NCBI RefSeq assembly: GCF_004297265.1
Contig: NZ_SCUT01000010.1
Coordinates: forward strand, 1 to 64,000
DNA from: Reyranella sp.
GTDB lineage: Bacteria; Pseudomonadota; Alphaproteobacteria; Reyranellales; Reyranellaceae
DNA length: 64,000 nt
Reading direction: 5' to 3'
Made by a program: the position numbers and the translations under genes. The notes below the pieces were generated by a model, which saw only the letters and a program-made list of their open reading frames with translations, was not told where the DNA came from and ran no database searches. Shown one piece after another: positions 25,302-34,256 of the stretch (position 1 is its first letter; each line of letters starts with the position of its first letter).

Positions 25302-26888
25302 ATGCAGCGCTGTTTCCGCCCGTCTGGCTTCGTCCGGTCGAACGTACTAACAACTGCCGTCGTGGTTTCCGTGCTGAAGAACACTCTCTTGATCCTGATT
25401 TCCATCGTGCTTTGCACGGCGGCGGCCGAGGGAATGGTCCGTTGGCTGGACGCGCAGGAGCCGAGCGCCGCGTTGAGGTATCTCGACGGGCTTCCCCTGG
25501 CAGAGGGTGTGCAGCGCGCCTGGTTCGGCGAGAACCCGCCGCCGCTGCCGAATCGCCATGCCGTCTCGACCGAAGCCATCGAACTGGTGAGGCGGGTCGA
25601 AGCGAGCGGCGTGACAGAAGGCACGCGCCGGTCCGACATGTTCAAGGTGTGGAACAGCGCCTTCGTCGGCCCGGATCCCTGCGCGCATCCTTATCTCAAG
25701 GACGCGCCGGGCCAGATCTACGTCTACGATCCGCCCGACGGCAGTCCGTGGCCGCGCTTCCGCTTCCTGCCCGATACGACGACGCCGATCGGACTGGTGA
25801 CCAACGCTTACGGGTTTCGCGGCGGTCCAGTGCCTCTCGCGCGCGAGCCGAAGACGATCCGCATTGCCTTCATCGGCGCGTCGACGACGGTGGCTTCGCA
25901 CCACTTCCCCTATTCCTATCCCGAGCATGTCGGCTATTGGCTCAATCGGTGGGCCGCCGCGAAGAAGCTCGATCTTCGCTTCGAGGTCCTGAACGCGGGG
26001 CGCGAGAGCATCGGTTCGCCCGACATCGCGGCCATCATGAAGAACGAGGTGGCGCCGCTCGCGCCCGATCTCGTCGTCTACTACGAGGGCGCCAACCAGT
26101 TCTATCTGGAGCCGCTCGTGCCCCAGCTTCCTCCCCGTCCCGCCAGGTTACCGGTCGCGACGCCGCCGGCGCCCGGACTGTTCGAACGCATCCTCGAGGA
26201 TCTGAGTTACAGCTCCGCGCTCGCCAAGAGACTGAAGAACCTGCTCGCCGAACACATGTCGTCCCGGGACTCCAAGCCGGCGCAGGGCGGCAGCGCACCG
26301 GGCGCCGATGGGCGCGAGTGGCCCAAGCCGGACTATACGCTGGTCTGGCCGAAGGACGTCGATGAGCAGGACCCCGATCTCGCGCGCAAGGACCTTCCGG
26401 TCACGCTGTCGGTCATCCTGGCCGATCTCGGTCGCATCGACGCAACGACGGAGGCGGTGGGCGGGGAACTGGCGCTGGCCTCATTCAAGTGGCTGGTCGA
26501 GGACGGGATGATGCTCGATCCCGTGCGCCATCGCTTCATCCTGGAGTATCTCAATTTCGGCTATGCCCCGTTCCGCTACCGGGACCTGGCGCGGCTGGCC
26601 CGGTTCCAGAACCGCGTGCTGGAGAAGTATGCGAAGGAACACCGGATCGACTTCCTCGACGTCGCCCGCCTGATGCCGTCCGATCCGGACCTCTTCATCG
26701 ATGCGATCCACGGCACGACCGAAGGGGTGCGGCTTCGGGCCTGGATCATGCTGCAGCTCCTGGTGCCTGTGGTCGACCGGCATCTGGCCGACGGCACCTG
26801 GCCGAAGAAGAGCTTCCCGTCCGTGCCGCCGCCGGCGCCATACAAGCCGCGCGTGGTCACCTTCCGGTGCGAGCGCAAGGCCGGGTGA
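25302..26888 (+). CDS. Membrane-anchored SGNH/GDSL-like hydrolase
   Basis: Up to 528 residues. One N-terminal membrane helix (VLKNTLLILISIVLCTAAAEGMV) is followed by a large extracytoplasmic domain. SGNH blocks are recognisable: IAFIGASTTV (block I Ser), VVYYEGANQFY (block III Asn) and a late DAIHGTTEGVRL (Asp-x2-His). Such proteins are often cell-envelope acylhydrolases or O-acetyl-modifying enzymes. The start is uncertain: ATG 25302, or GTG 25362/25371 nearer the helix. It is divergent from the LLM gene. Confidence 0.65.
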   Translation: MQRCFRPSGFVRSNVLTTAVVVSVLKNTLLILISIVLCTAAAEGMVRWLDAQEPSAALRYLDGLPLAEGVQRAWFGENPPPLPNRHAVSTEAIELVRRVEASGVTEGTRRSDMFKVWNSAFVGPDPCAHPYLKDAPGQIYVYDPPDGSPWPRFRFLPDTTTPIGLVTNAYGFRGGPVPLAREPKTIRIAFIGASTTVASHHFPYSYPEHVGYWLNRWAAAKKLDLRFEVLNAGRESIGSPDIAAIMKNEVAPLAPDLVVYYEGANQFYLEPLVPQLPPRPARLPVATPPAPGLFERILEDLSYSSALAKRLKNLLAEHMSSRDSKPAQGGSAPGADGREWPKPDYTLVWPKDVDEQDPDLARKDLPVTLSVILADLGRIDATTEAVGGELALASFKWLVEDGMMLDPVRHRFILEYLNFGYAPFRYRDLARLARFQNRVLEKYAKEHRIDFLDVARLMPSDPDLFIDAIHGTTEGVRLRAWIMLQLLVPVVDRHLADGTWPKKSFPSVPPPAPYKPRVVTFRCERKAG

Positions 26889-26959
26889 TCCACCCCGGCA
26901 GGAAGGTTGCAGTCGCAGGGAGAAAATCCTAGGTTCTCTCGCCACTCGGGGGAGGGAAA

Positions 26960-27370
26960 ATGAAACTGGGATTTCCGGCGATCATGCTGGTCGCCGTGAT
27001 GTCTGCGGGCGCAGGCTCCGCAGCAGCGCAGCAGACCACGCATGGCTGTGCCTGCCTTCACAACCAGACGCAGGCGCAGATCAGCTATCGCTACAAGTGG
27101 GGCGAGGGCGAGTGGAAGACCATGCAACTCAAGCCCGGATACAACAACTGGATCTGCTGGCAGTACCAGAACGGGCAAAAGAGTTCGCCGAACCTGCTCT
27201 TCCAGCTCGACGTCGACATGTCCAAGGGCAGCGCCTGGACGACCTACACCATCGGGCGCGTGCAGACCGTGGGCGCGAGCTGTGACGCGGTGGGAGCGGG
27301 CGGCCACTACAACGTCAGCTACCGGCCCAACACCAACAACACGTTCATCCAGGTGACGAAGCGCAACTGA
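26960..27370 (+). CDS. Small secreted protein of unknown function
   Basis: 136 residues with a signal peptide (MKLGFPAIMLVAVMSAGAGSAAA-Q) and a well-placed ggggga ribosome site. The mature domain of about 112 residues is rich in aromatic and polar residues, with three cysteines (HGCACLHN and WICWQY regions, plus ASCDAV), which suggests a disulphide-stabilised beta-rich fold. No family recognised. It follows the SGNH-like gene by 71 bases in the same direction and may share its envelope-related role. Confidence 0.6.
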   Translation: MKLGFPAIMLVAVMSAGAGSAAAQQTTHGCACLHNQTQAQISYRYKWGEGEWKTMQLKPGYNNWICWQYQNGQKSSPNLLFQLDVDMSKGSAWTTYTIGRVQTVGASCDAVGAGGHYNVSYRPNTNNTFIQVTKRN

Positions 27371-27448
27371 GTTCTGCGACGCGATGCGCTCGCGTTGACA
27401 GGCCGACACGACGCTCGCACGCTTCCGGCAAAACACCGGAGGAAACGA

Positions 27449-29146
27449 ATGGCGCGCTACGATCGCGTGATCCGCGGCGGCATGATCGTCGACGGCAGCC
27501 GTCTGCCGCGCTTTCGCGGCGACATCGGCATCAAGGATGGGCGGATCGCCGAGATCGGCCAGATCTCGGCGAACGATGCCGACGAGGTTATCGACGCCGG
27601 CGGTTTGATCGTGGCGCCGGGTTTCGTCGACCTGCACACGCACTACGACGCCCAGCTCTTCTGGGATCCCTACTGCACGCTCTCCTCGTGGCACGGCATC
27701 ACCTCGGTGGTGATCGGCAATTGCGGCTTCGGCTTCGCGCCGGTGAGGCCGGCCGAGCGCGAGCGCGCCATGATGTCGATGACGCGCGTCGAGGCGATCC
27801 CCATGGCCTCGATGCAGCAGGGCATGCCGTGGGACTGGGTGACGTTCCCCGAGTTTCTCGACAGCGTCGACGCCGCGCCCAAGGCGGTGAACGTCCTGCC
27901 CTATGTGCCGGTGTCGCCGCTGCTCATCTGGGTGATGGGCTTCGAGGCGGCCAAGGCCGGAAAGATGCCGACGCCGGAGCAGCATGCCGAAATGAAGCGA
28001 CTGCTCGGCGAGGCGATGGATGCCGGCGCCTGCGGCTGGTCGGCGCAGCGCATGAAACCCACCGGACCGTCGGCGGTGCAGCGCGACTATGACGGCACAC
28101 CGATGCCCACCGACGTCATGCACGACGAGACCTGCCGCGAGTTCGCGCGTGTGCTGGCCGAGCGCAACGAGGGCTTCATGCAGATGCTGCTGATCTCGGG
28201 CGACAATGCGGCCGACCGCGCCTTCTACGAGGAGCTGTCGACCTTGAGCGGCCGGCCCATGATCATGAACGTGATTCAGGCCTTCGATCACCGGCCGGAG
28301 ATCCATCGCCGCGGACTGGCCTGGCTGAAGAGCTGCCGCGAGCGCGGCATCCGGGTCGTCGGGCAGGGGCTCACCACCGATGCCGGCTTCACCTTCACCT
28401 TCGAGGACTGGAATCTGTTCGACGATTCGCAGGACTGGTGCGATGCCACGACCGGCACGCGCGAGGAACGGCTGGCCAAGCTCGCCGATCCGGCGCGCCG
28501 CGCACGCTTGCGCGAGAACCTGCCGATCACCGCCACCGGTCCGCTGCCGCAGATCGCCATCGTCGGCCCCAAGCTCGAACGCAACAAGAAGTGGCTCGAC
28601 CATACGCTGGCCCATGCCGGCGAGAAGATGGGCAAGCATCCGGTCGACGTCATGCTGGACATGGCGGTCGAGGAGAATCTGGAGACCGAGTTCTTTGCCG
28701 CGCCGCCCAACGGCAGCATCGAGTACCTCAAGGAGCTGGTCGACGATCCCTATATCCTCTTCGGGGTCTCCGACGGCGGCGCCCACACCAAGTTCCTCAC
28801 GGCCGGCCGCTATCCGACCGAGACGATCTGCAAGGTGGTGCGCCAGCACGGCATGCTGAGCCTGGAGGACGTGCACTGGCGGCTGTCGGCCCTACCGGCC
28901 GAGGTCGCGGGCTTCCGCGGGCGCGGCATGCTGAAGAAAGGCGCTCCCGCCGACATCGTGGTCTACGACTACGATGGGCTGAAGGTCCTGCCCGACGAGA
29001 TCGCGCACGACCTGCCGGGCGGCGAGTGGCGCCGCGTGCAGCGGGCCTCGGGCTACAAGTACATCCTGGTCAACGGCCAGGTGACGATGCGCGACGACCG
29101 CCCGACGAACACGCACTCCGGTCGGCTGCTGCGACACGGAGCCTGA
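27449..29146 (+). CDS. D-aminoacylase / N-acyl-D-amino-acid deacylase-type amidohydrolase
   Basis: 565 residues from ATG 27449, which has an excellent ggagg site. It has the urease-like amidohydrolase pattern: YDRVIRGGMIVDGSRLPRFRGDIGIKDGRI, then VAPGFVDLHTHYDAQLFWDP (HxH metal pair), SVVIGNCGFGFAP with the bridging-Cys-like position of D-aminoacylases, and GVSDGGAHTKF late (Asp). It hydrolyses N-acyl-D-amino acids or related amides. It appears monocistronic. Confidence 0.87.
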   Translation: MARYDRVIRGGMIVDGSRLPRFRGDIGIKDGRIAEIGQISANDADEVIDAGGLIVAPGFVDLHTHYDAQLFWDPYCTLSSWHGITSVVIGNCGFGFAPVRPAERERAMMSMTRVEAIPMASMQQGMPWDWVTFPEFLDSVDAAPKAVNVLPYVPVSPLLIWVMGFEAAKAGKMPTPEQHAEMKRLLGEAMDAGACGWSAQRMKPTGPSAVQRDYDGTPMPTDVMHDETCREFARVLAERNEGFMQMLLISGDNAADRAFYEELSTLSGRPMIMNVIQAFDHRPEIHRRGLAWLKSCRERGIRVVGQGLTTDAGFTFTFEDWNLFDDSQDWCDATTGTREERLAKLADPARRARLRENLPITATGPLPQIAIVGPKLERNKKWLDHTLAHAGEKMGKHPVDVMLDMAVEENLETEFFAAPPNGSIEYLKELVDDPYILFGVSDGGAHTKFLTAGRYPTETICKVVRQHGMLSLEDVHWRLSALPAEVAGFRGRGMLKKGAPADIVVYDYDGLKVLPDEIAHDLPGGEWRRVQRASGYKYILVNGQVTMRDDRPTNTHSGRLLRHGA

Positions 29147-29183
29147 TGGCGGCCTGGTTGCGGCTAAACGCTGGACCTGGCGA

Positions 29184-32100
29184 CTACCAGCTCACCCGGA
29201 GACCGCCATTGAGGGCGTGGTTCGAGATGCCGCTGCCCACCTCGCCGTCGTAACGGGCATAGAGGGAGACGCCCTGGGCGACGGCGGTGTTGGCGGCGAG
29301 GCTCAGCGTGGCAGTGTCGCGCTGCGGGGCGGCGCCGAACACGGTGAAGTTGGTGCCGGGCGCGCCGGCAAAGGCGGCCGTCACCGGCCGGGCCGTGTCG
29401 GCGTATTCGTGCGCCCAGCCCAGGCGCATCTGCACGGCGAGCTTCTCGCGGCCCTCCGCGCCGAAGGCGCCGGCGAACTCGGCGCCCAGCACGCTGCGGG
29501 CCGAGCCGGTGGTCTGCGCCGCCACGTTGAGGCTGAGCCCAGCGGCGCCGCTCTCGGTGAAACCGTTCTGGCTGTTCGTCATGCCCTGGAAGCGCGCGAA
29601 GGGCGTGATCGACAGGGCGGCCGGCTCGTAGATCCCAATGCGGTATCCGGCCTCGACCTGGCCCAGGAACTGGTTGGCCCCGGTGCGGCCCTGGGCGATG
29701 CGCGCCGCCAGGTTGGGCAGCACGATCTGGCGCGTCATCTGGTTGTCGTTGTAGCCGTAGCCCGCCAGACCATCCAGGTAGAAGGCGCCCTGGTTGAAGG
29801 AGGCGTAGAGGCTGGCCTGGTAGCTGTTGGTGGTGCCCTGGCCGCTGAAGCCGCTGGCCCACTGGTTGCCGCTGCTGAAGCCGACGCTGAAGCCGGCCAG
29901 GAAGCGAGGATCGAAGCGATAGTCGATGCCGGTGGCAAAGCCGCCGGCATTGTAGGTCAGCGTCGCGCTGTTGCCGTTGCCGGCAACGCTGCCGGTGCCA
30001 CCCAGTGCGCTGCCCCAGAGGCTCCACGGGCCGGCCGCGCCGTCGCAGGCGTCGGCGAGGCTTGCCTCGCAGGCCTGTGCGAGGGCCGTGCGCTGGCCGG
30101 TGCCGAAGCCGCCGCGGGCGAGGCCCATCTGCTGGCCCAGCGCATTCATGAACAGCAGTCCACCGGCGAGGTTGGCGGTGCCGAATCCCGAGTAGTTCTG
30201 GCCGCTGATGGTGTTCATGGCCGCCTGGCCTTGTCCCGAGCTGTAAGTCGCCATGGTGCCGATGACGGTGGCGAGATCGCCGCTTGAACCCGCGACGCTC
30301 GCGTCGAGAGCGCGGCCCACGACGGCCTGGTTGGCGGTTGTGGCGCCGGCGCCGAAGCCGCCCGGCTTGACCGTGAGAAAGACGCTGTTGGCGTCGTAGG
30401 AGAGCGAGGTTTGCAGGAAGGGGAAGAGGCTGTTGGCACTGGCGAAGGTGCCGGTCACCCCGCCGGTGGCATTGAGGATGGTGTAGGTGGTGCTGGGCGC
30501 ATAGACGCCGGATGCGCCGGCCAGGGTCACGGTGCCGCCGGCGATGGTAGCGGTTCCCGGCGCTCCGCCCACATTGACGCGATCGGCCTGGCCGGCGCCG
30601 CTGGTCTCGACCTGGAAGCTGCTGCCGGCGGCCTGGGTCAACGCGCCGACCACGTTCAGCGTGCCAATGGAGTTGCCCGGCGAGACGATGCCGTTGTTGG
30701 TCACGGTGCCGCTGATGGTGCCGTTGCCGCCGAGATTGCCGCCGGCGCCCACGGTGACGTCGCTGGTGATGCTGCCGTTAATGGCCAGGCGCCCGCCGGT
30801 GACGTTGGTCGGGCCGGTGTAGGTGTTGGCGCCGGCGAGCGACAACGCCCCCGGCCCCTGCATCGTGAGGCCGCCGGTGCCGGCGAGGATTCCTGCGAAG
30901 CTCGTGTTGCTCTGTCCGGCCACCGTGAGGATGCCGCTGCCCAGCTCGATTCTGCCGCCGAGGCCCGAGAGCGACCCGATCGCGAGGTTGTTGCCGTTGA
31001 GGTCGAGCGTGCCGCCGTTGACCGCGAGTGGACCGGTCGTGGGCAACGACGCGCCCGGCGCCAGCTGCAGCGTGCCGGCATTCACCATGGTGCCGCCGGC
31101 GTAGCTGCTGGCGCCCGACAGGGTGAGGATACCGCTTCCGTGCTTGGCGAGACCGCCCGCGCCGGTCACCGCGGTCCCGAGCGTCAGGTCGAAGCCGTTG
31201 GTGTCGAAGGCGCCGCCGCCCGCGCCGAGCGTGACCTGACGTGCCATCGTGAAGTTGGACAATGCCGCGAGCATGCCATTGTTCAGGGTGAGGCCGCCCG
31301 ACATGTTACCGAGTGCCGCATCGGCATTGATCCTGAGGATCGCGCCGCCGGTGACGGCCGTGCCGCCGGTGTAGGTGTTCGCGCCCGTGAGCGTCAGCCG
31401 GCCGCCGGTGAGCGACAGGCTGCCGCCAGCGACATTATAGGAGCCGCCAGCATCGGCTATTGTGCCCGAGAAAGTACCATTGTCGGCATTGGTGACACTG
31501 AGGTTCTGGGCTCCCAGGTAAATTTTGCCGGAGCCGTCGAGGTTCCGGATGCTGACGGGGTTCCAGGCGCGCGAGATGTCGAATGTGCCGTCGTTCGTTA
31601 CGCCGCTGGATGCGGCGATGCTGCCCGGCCCGGCGATGTTGAGCAGGCCGTTCAGGTCAATCTTCGTCCGGCCGGCATAGGTATTGGTGGCGCTCAGCTG
31701 GAGCTGGCCGCCGTCCTTGATGTGCACGCCGCCCGTGCCCGAGATCACGCCCGCGAGGCCGAGCGGCACGTTGTTGCCATCGACGATGAGCGGACCGCCG
31801 GTGGTCGAGAGGGGGACATCGGTGACGAAGAAGGGCGTGTACGCGATGGCATTGTTGCTGAGGTCGTACATCACCGAGTTCTGCAGGAAGAAGCCGATGC
31901 CGAGGATGTTGGAGTTCGAGCCTTCGAAGCTCCCATCATAGGTATTGGGGGTCGCCCCGTTGGTCATCACCGAGGTCGACGGCACGAGGCCGGTCACCGG
32001 CGTGTGGCTGTCGGTCCCGGTCGTCGCGGTCGCCGTCAGGGTGACACCGTCTATGACATTGCCCCCGGAGGATACGGCGCTGTTGTCTAGACTGTTCGAC

Positions 32101-33113
32101 AGGGAATTGCTGGGCGTACCCGTGTCGAGAAGCGTACCCTTGGTCGAGCTCACCGCCGGCGTCGTTGTGCCGGGCGGAGCGAGCGAAATCGTGAACTTGG
32201 CGCCATATTGCAACGATGCATCGTTGCCGGACGCGGTGCCGATGGGAGCGTACGGATTGTTGAAGAAGCCGGCCGCAGGCATCGGAATGACGCCCGCCTG
32301 TCCGGACGTGCCGGGCGGGCCGATCGGCGCGAACTGGCCAAGCATCTGGGGTGTCAGGCCGACCGTGACGCAGGGGCTGCACGGGGTAACCGCCCTGGTC
32401 TGGCCGCCGACCGTGACGGTCTGTCCGTTCACCCTTTGAGGCGCGTTGACCGTAGAGGCGGGATTGCTCTGGCCGTTGGCCGCCACGACGTAGCCCTGGG
32501 TGATGTCACTCCCTGCCACCATGGTCTGGCCGAGGATGCCCCCCAGCGTGCCTTGGGTGAAGTTTCCGGCACCGAAAACGCCATAGAACGGGCCGAACAG
32601 TTCCCTGAAGGGCGGTGGTGCGTTCGGGTTGTTGAAATAGCTGGGAAACGAGAGCGTCTTGTCGCCGTAGTTCAACTGATAAAGCGCGTCCACCGCGTAG
32701 CCCGGGTCGGCGGTGAGAACCTGACTGGCGCCGGGGATCGTCAGCGACTGAATCTGTAGCCGGTTGCCGTAGATATTGCCGGTGCTGCAATCGACGCCGC
32801 CGCCGTAGCAGTAGAAGACGTTGTTGCCATTGGGATAAGGCGAAGTGGGGACGCTCGTCTGCCCGGCGAAGCCGCCCCAGGTATTGGGATTGAATGCCGC
32901 GGCGAACGGGGCCGATCCGGTGTCGAACATGTAGAGTTGCGGCGTGCCGCCGTTGATGCCGACGTTGATGGTCAGTCGATAATAGGCGTTGTCGACGGCC
33001 ATAAGTCCCAACGGAATGGTGACAGGCGACGATGGCATTTGCGCCTGTGCGGGCTCGGTGACAGCGGCCAGCGCCGCTGCAGCCCACGCCATCCGAAATG
33101 TGTAACGAAGCAT
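29184..33113 (-). CDS. Autotransporter with pepsin-like aspartic-protease passenger
   Basis: 1309 residues from ATG 33113 (signal peptide MLRYTFRMAWAAAALAAVTEPAQA). Residues about 38-435 look like a two-lobed pepsin-type aspartic peptidase. The first catalytic motif is YMFD64-T-G-S, the second TLLD330-T-G-T. The C-terminal lobe ends ILGIGFFLQNSVMYDLSNNAIAYTP, matching the pepsin 'LG..FL....YD..n..igf.p' pattern. Residues about 450-1000 are beta-helical passenger with autotransporter-associated repeats (GTGGLTMQGPGALSLAGANTYTGPT and similar). Residues about 1030-1309 form the type V secretion beta-barrel, ending in ...GGLRVSW. The product should be displayed on, or cleaved from, the outer membrane. 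Bacterial pepsin homologues are uncommon, and activity is not proven. Confidence 0.85.
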   Translation of the reverse strand: MLRYTFRMAWAAAALAAVTEPAQAQMPSSPVTIPLGLMAVDNAYYRLTINVGINGGTPQLYMFDTGSAPFAAAFNPNTWGGFAGQTSVPTSPYPNGNNVFYCYGGGVDCSTGNIYGNRLQIQSLTIPGASQVLTADPGYAVDALYQLNYGDKTLSFPSYFNNPNAPPPFRELFGPFYGVFGAGNFTQGTLGGILGQTMVAGSDITQGYVVAANGQSNPASTVNAPQRVNGQTVTVGGQTRAVTPCSPCVTVGLTPQMLGQFAPIGPPGTSGQAGVIPMPAAGFFNNPYAPIGTASGNDASLQYGAKFTISLAPPGTTTPAVSSTKGTLLDTGTPSNSLSNSLDNSAVSSGGNVIDGVTLTATATTGTDSHTPVTGLVPSTSVMTNGATPNTYDGSFEGSNSNILGIGFFLQNSVMYDLSNNAIAYTPFFVTDVPLSTTGGPLIVDGNNVPLGLAGVISGTGGVHIKDGGQLQLSATNTYAGRTKIDLNGLLNIAGPGSIAASSGVTNDGTFDISRAWNPVSIRNLDGSGKIYLGAQNLSVTNADNGTFSGTIADAGGSYNVAGGSLSLTGGRLTLTGANTYTGGTAVTGGAILRINADAALGNMSGGLTLNNGMLAALSNFTMARQVTLGAGGGAFDTNGFDLTLGTAVTGAGGLAKHGSGILTLSGASSYAGGTMVNAGTLQLAPGASLPTTGPLAVNGGTLDLNGNNLAIGSLSGLGGRIELGSGILTVAGQSNTSFAGILAGTGGLTMQGPGALSLAGANTYTGPTNVTGGRLAINGSITSDVTVGAGGNLGGNGTISGTVTNNGIVSPGNSIGTLNVVGALTQAAGSSFQVETSGAGQADRVNVGGAPGTATIAGGTVTLAGASGVYAPSTTYTILNATGGVTGTFASANSLFPFLQTSLSYDANSVFLTVKPGGFGAGATTANQAVVGRALDASVAGSSGDLATVIGTMATYSSGQGQAAMNTISGQNYSGFGTANLAGGLLFMNALGQQMGLARGGFGTGQRTALAQACEASLADACDGAAGPWSLWGSALGGTGSVAGNGNSATLTYNAGGFATGIDYRFDPRFLAGFSVGFSSGNQWASGFSGQGTTNSYQASLYASFNQGAFYLDGLAGYGYNDNQMTRQIVLPNLAARIAQGRTGANQFLGQVEAGYRIGIYEPAALSITPFARFQGMTNSQNGFTESGAAGLSLNVAAQTTGSARSVLGAEFAGAFGAEGREKLAVQMRLGWAHEYADTARPVTAAFAGAPGTNFTVFGAAPQRDTATLSLAANTAVAQGVSLYARYDGEVGSGISNHALNGGLRVSW

Positions 33114-33245
33114 CGATCCCTCAAGTACGGCGTCGATGCTCCACAAGCCTCGACAACATCCCTTGAGAAAATTTGCAAACTTGAATTGGAAGTGCAACTG
33201 GATATGGATCGCGTCTATGGCGCGGGAGGCCTTCCGGGGTGAAGA

Positions 33246-33686
33246 TCACTCGACGACCGTCGTCTCGAAGTCGGCCGGCATGGTGATCTCGATCAGTTCG
33301 AGATCATCGCTATGGTCGATCTCCTTGTGCTTCACGCCGGGCGGTTGATAGACGGTCGAGCCGGCAACCAGCTTGTGCTGGCCGTAGCCCTCGTACTCGA
33401 AGATCGCCCAGCCCTTCAGCACATAGACGAACTGGAATTCCAGCGCATGGCTGTGGCGCGGCGCGTCGGGATGCTGGCCGGGCACGGCGCGGATGACGTG
33501 CGCGCCGACCTTGCCGCCGGTCAGCTCCTTGAGACCCAGCGGCCGGTACTCGAAGAAGGGCCGCAGGCCGTCCTTCTGGAAGGAGTCGGGGCCGAGATGG
33601 TTGACGATGCCGGGGCCACCGGTCGCCGTCGCTTCCTTGAGCTTCTCTTCCTCGGCTTCGCCGGTCGTCGGAAAGAGATCGGGCAT
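33246..33686 (-). CDS. Cupin-domain protein
   Basis: 146 residues from ATG 33686, which has ggagg 5 bases upstream. The cupin motif 1 HSHALEFQFVYVLKGWAIFEYEG and motif 2 VYQPPGVKHKEIDHS give His/Glu metal ligands in a single-domain conserved-barrel fold. Probably a small metal-binding isomerase or dioxygenase, or a sensor; no substrate clue. Not evidently linked to its neighbours. Confidence 0.75.
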   Translation of the reverse strand: MPDLFPTTGEAEEEKLKEATATGGPGIVNHLGPDSFQKDGLRPFFEYRPLGLKELTGGKVGAHVIRAVPGQHPDAPRHSHALEFQFVYVLKGWAIFEYEGYGQHKLVAGSTVYQPPGVKHKEIDHSDDLELIEITMPADFETTVVE

Positions 33687-33738
33687 GCCATCCTCCATCT
33701 TGTGTTGGAGGCGAGCATGCCCTGTTAATCGCGTCCGG

Positions 33739-34104
33739 TCAGCAGCGCGTGACCTCGCGCATCTGCCAGCATTGCGCATCGCCTTCGATCGGGCGGCCCG
33801 AGTTGCAATAGTAGACGTCCTTGTCCTTCTGCAGCCAGAGGCCGTTCGGCACCGCCGCCTTGATCTCGTAACCGGCCCTGATCATGGTGATGGCCGATTG
33901 GCCCGGCATGGGCGTGTATTGCGTCAGGCACGACGGAGCCTGGCCCGGCGCCTGACCCGGCGCCTGGGCCTGCCCGGGAAGCTGGCCCCCGGTCTGGGCC
34001 GGACCCGGCTTCGGACCGGTCGACTGCTGCGAATAGGCAATGGTCCCGGCGGCAACGGACGCCACCACGGCAAGCGCAAGTGCGCCCGCGACGAACCTTT
34101 TCAT
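33739..34104 (-). CDS. Small exported Pro/Gly/Gln-rich hypothetical protein
   Basis: 121 residues from ATG 34104 (gaggag site before it). An N-terminal signal or anchor (MKRFVAGALALAVVASVAAGTIAYS) is followed by a low-complexity Pro-Gly-Gln segment with PGQA repeats (about residues 30-60). The C-terminal part has three cysteines (CLTQYTPMPGQS, YYCNSGRP, CWQMREVTRC). No family recognised; probably periplasmic. Confidence 0.55.
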   Translation of the reverse strand: MKRFVAGALALAVVASVAAGTIAYSQQSTGPKPGPAQTGGQLPGQAQAPGQAPGQAPSCLTQYTPMPGQSAITMIRAGYEIKAAVPNGLWLQKDKDVYYCNSGRPIEGDAQCWQMREVTRC

Positions 34105-34256
34105 GTCCAGCTCCTCGGTCATCCCCGACTCGAACCGACGGGTCCGGCATCCCCACACCGGCCCACCCACACAGCCGCGGAAGCTAGATATGTTGCAGTG
34201 GCGGCGCAACCTTGAAAAATTGCGACACGGTTACCGAGATCGTCAGGGTGCCGAGG

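Noticed and set aside
26576..28876. A 766-codon open frame on the minus strand
   Set aside because: It lies opposite three convincing plus-strand genes (SGNH-like, secreted protein, D-aminoacylase). Its translation is Arg/His/Asp-rich without motifs, typical of antisense frames in GC-rich DNA.
30411..32090. A 559-codon plus-strand frame
   Set aside because: Antisense of the Gly/Ala/Thr-rich autotransporter repeats; the low-complexity 'GAG' translation is an artefact.
29184..33113. Internal repeats of the autotransporter as a tandem DNA repeat or CRISPR-like array
   Set aside because: The repeats are protein-level passenger motifs with variable DNA and irregular spacing; no conserved direct repeat with spacers exists.
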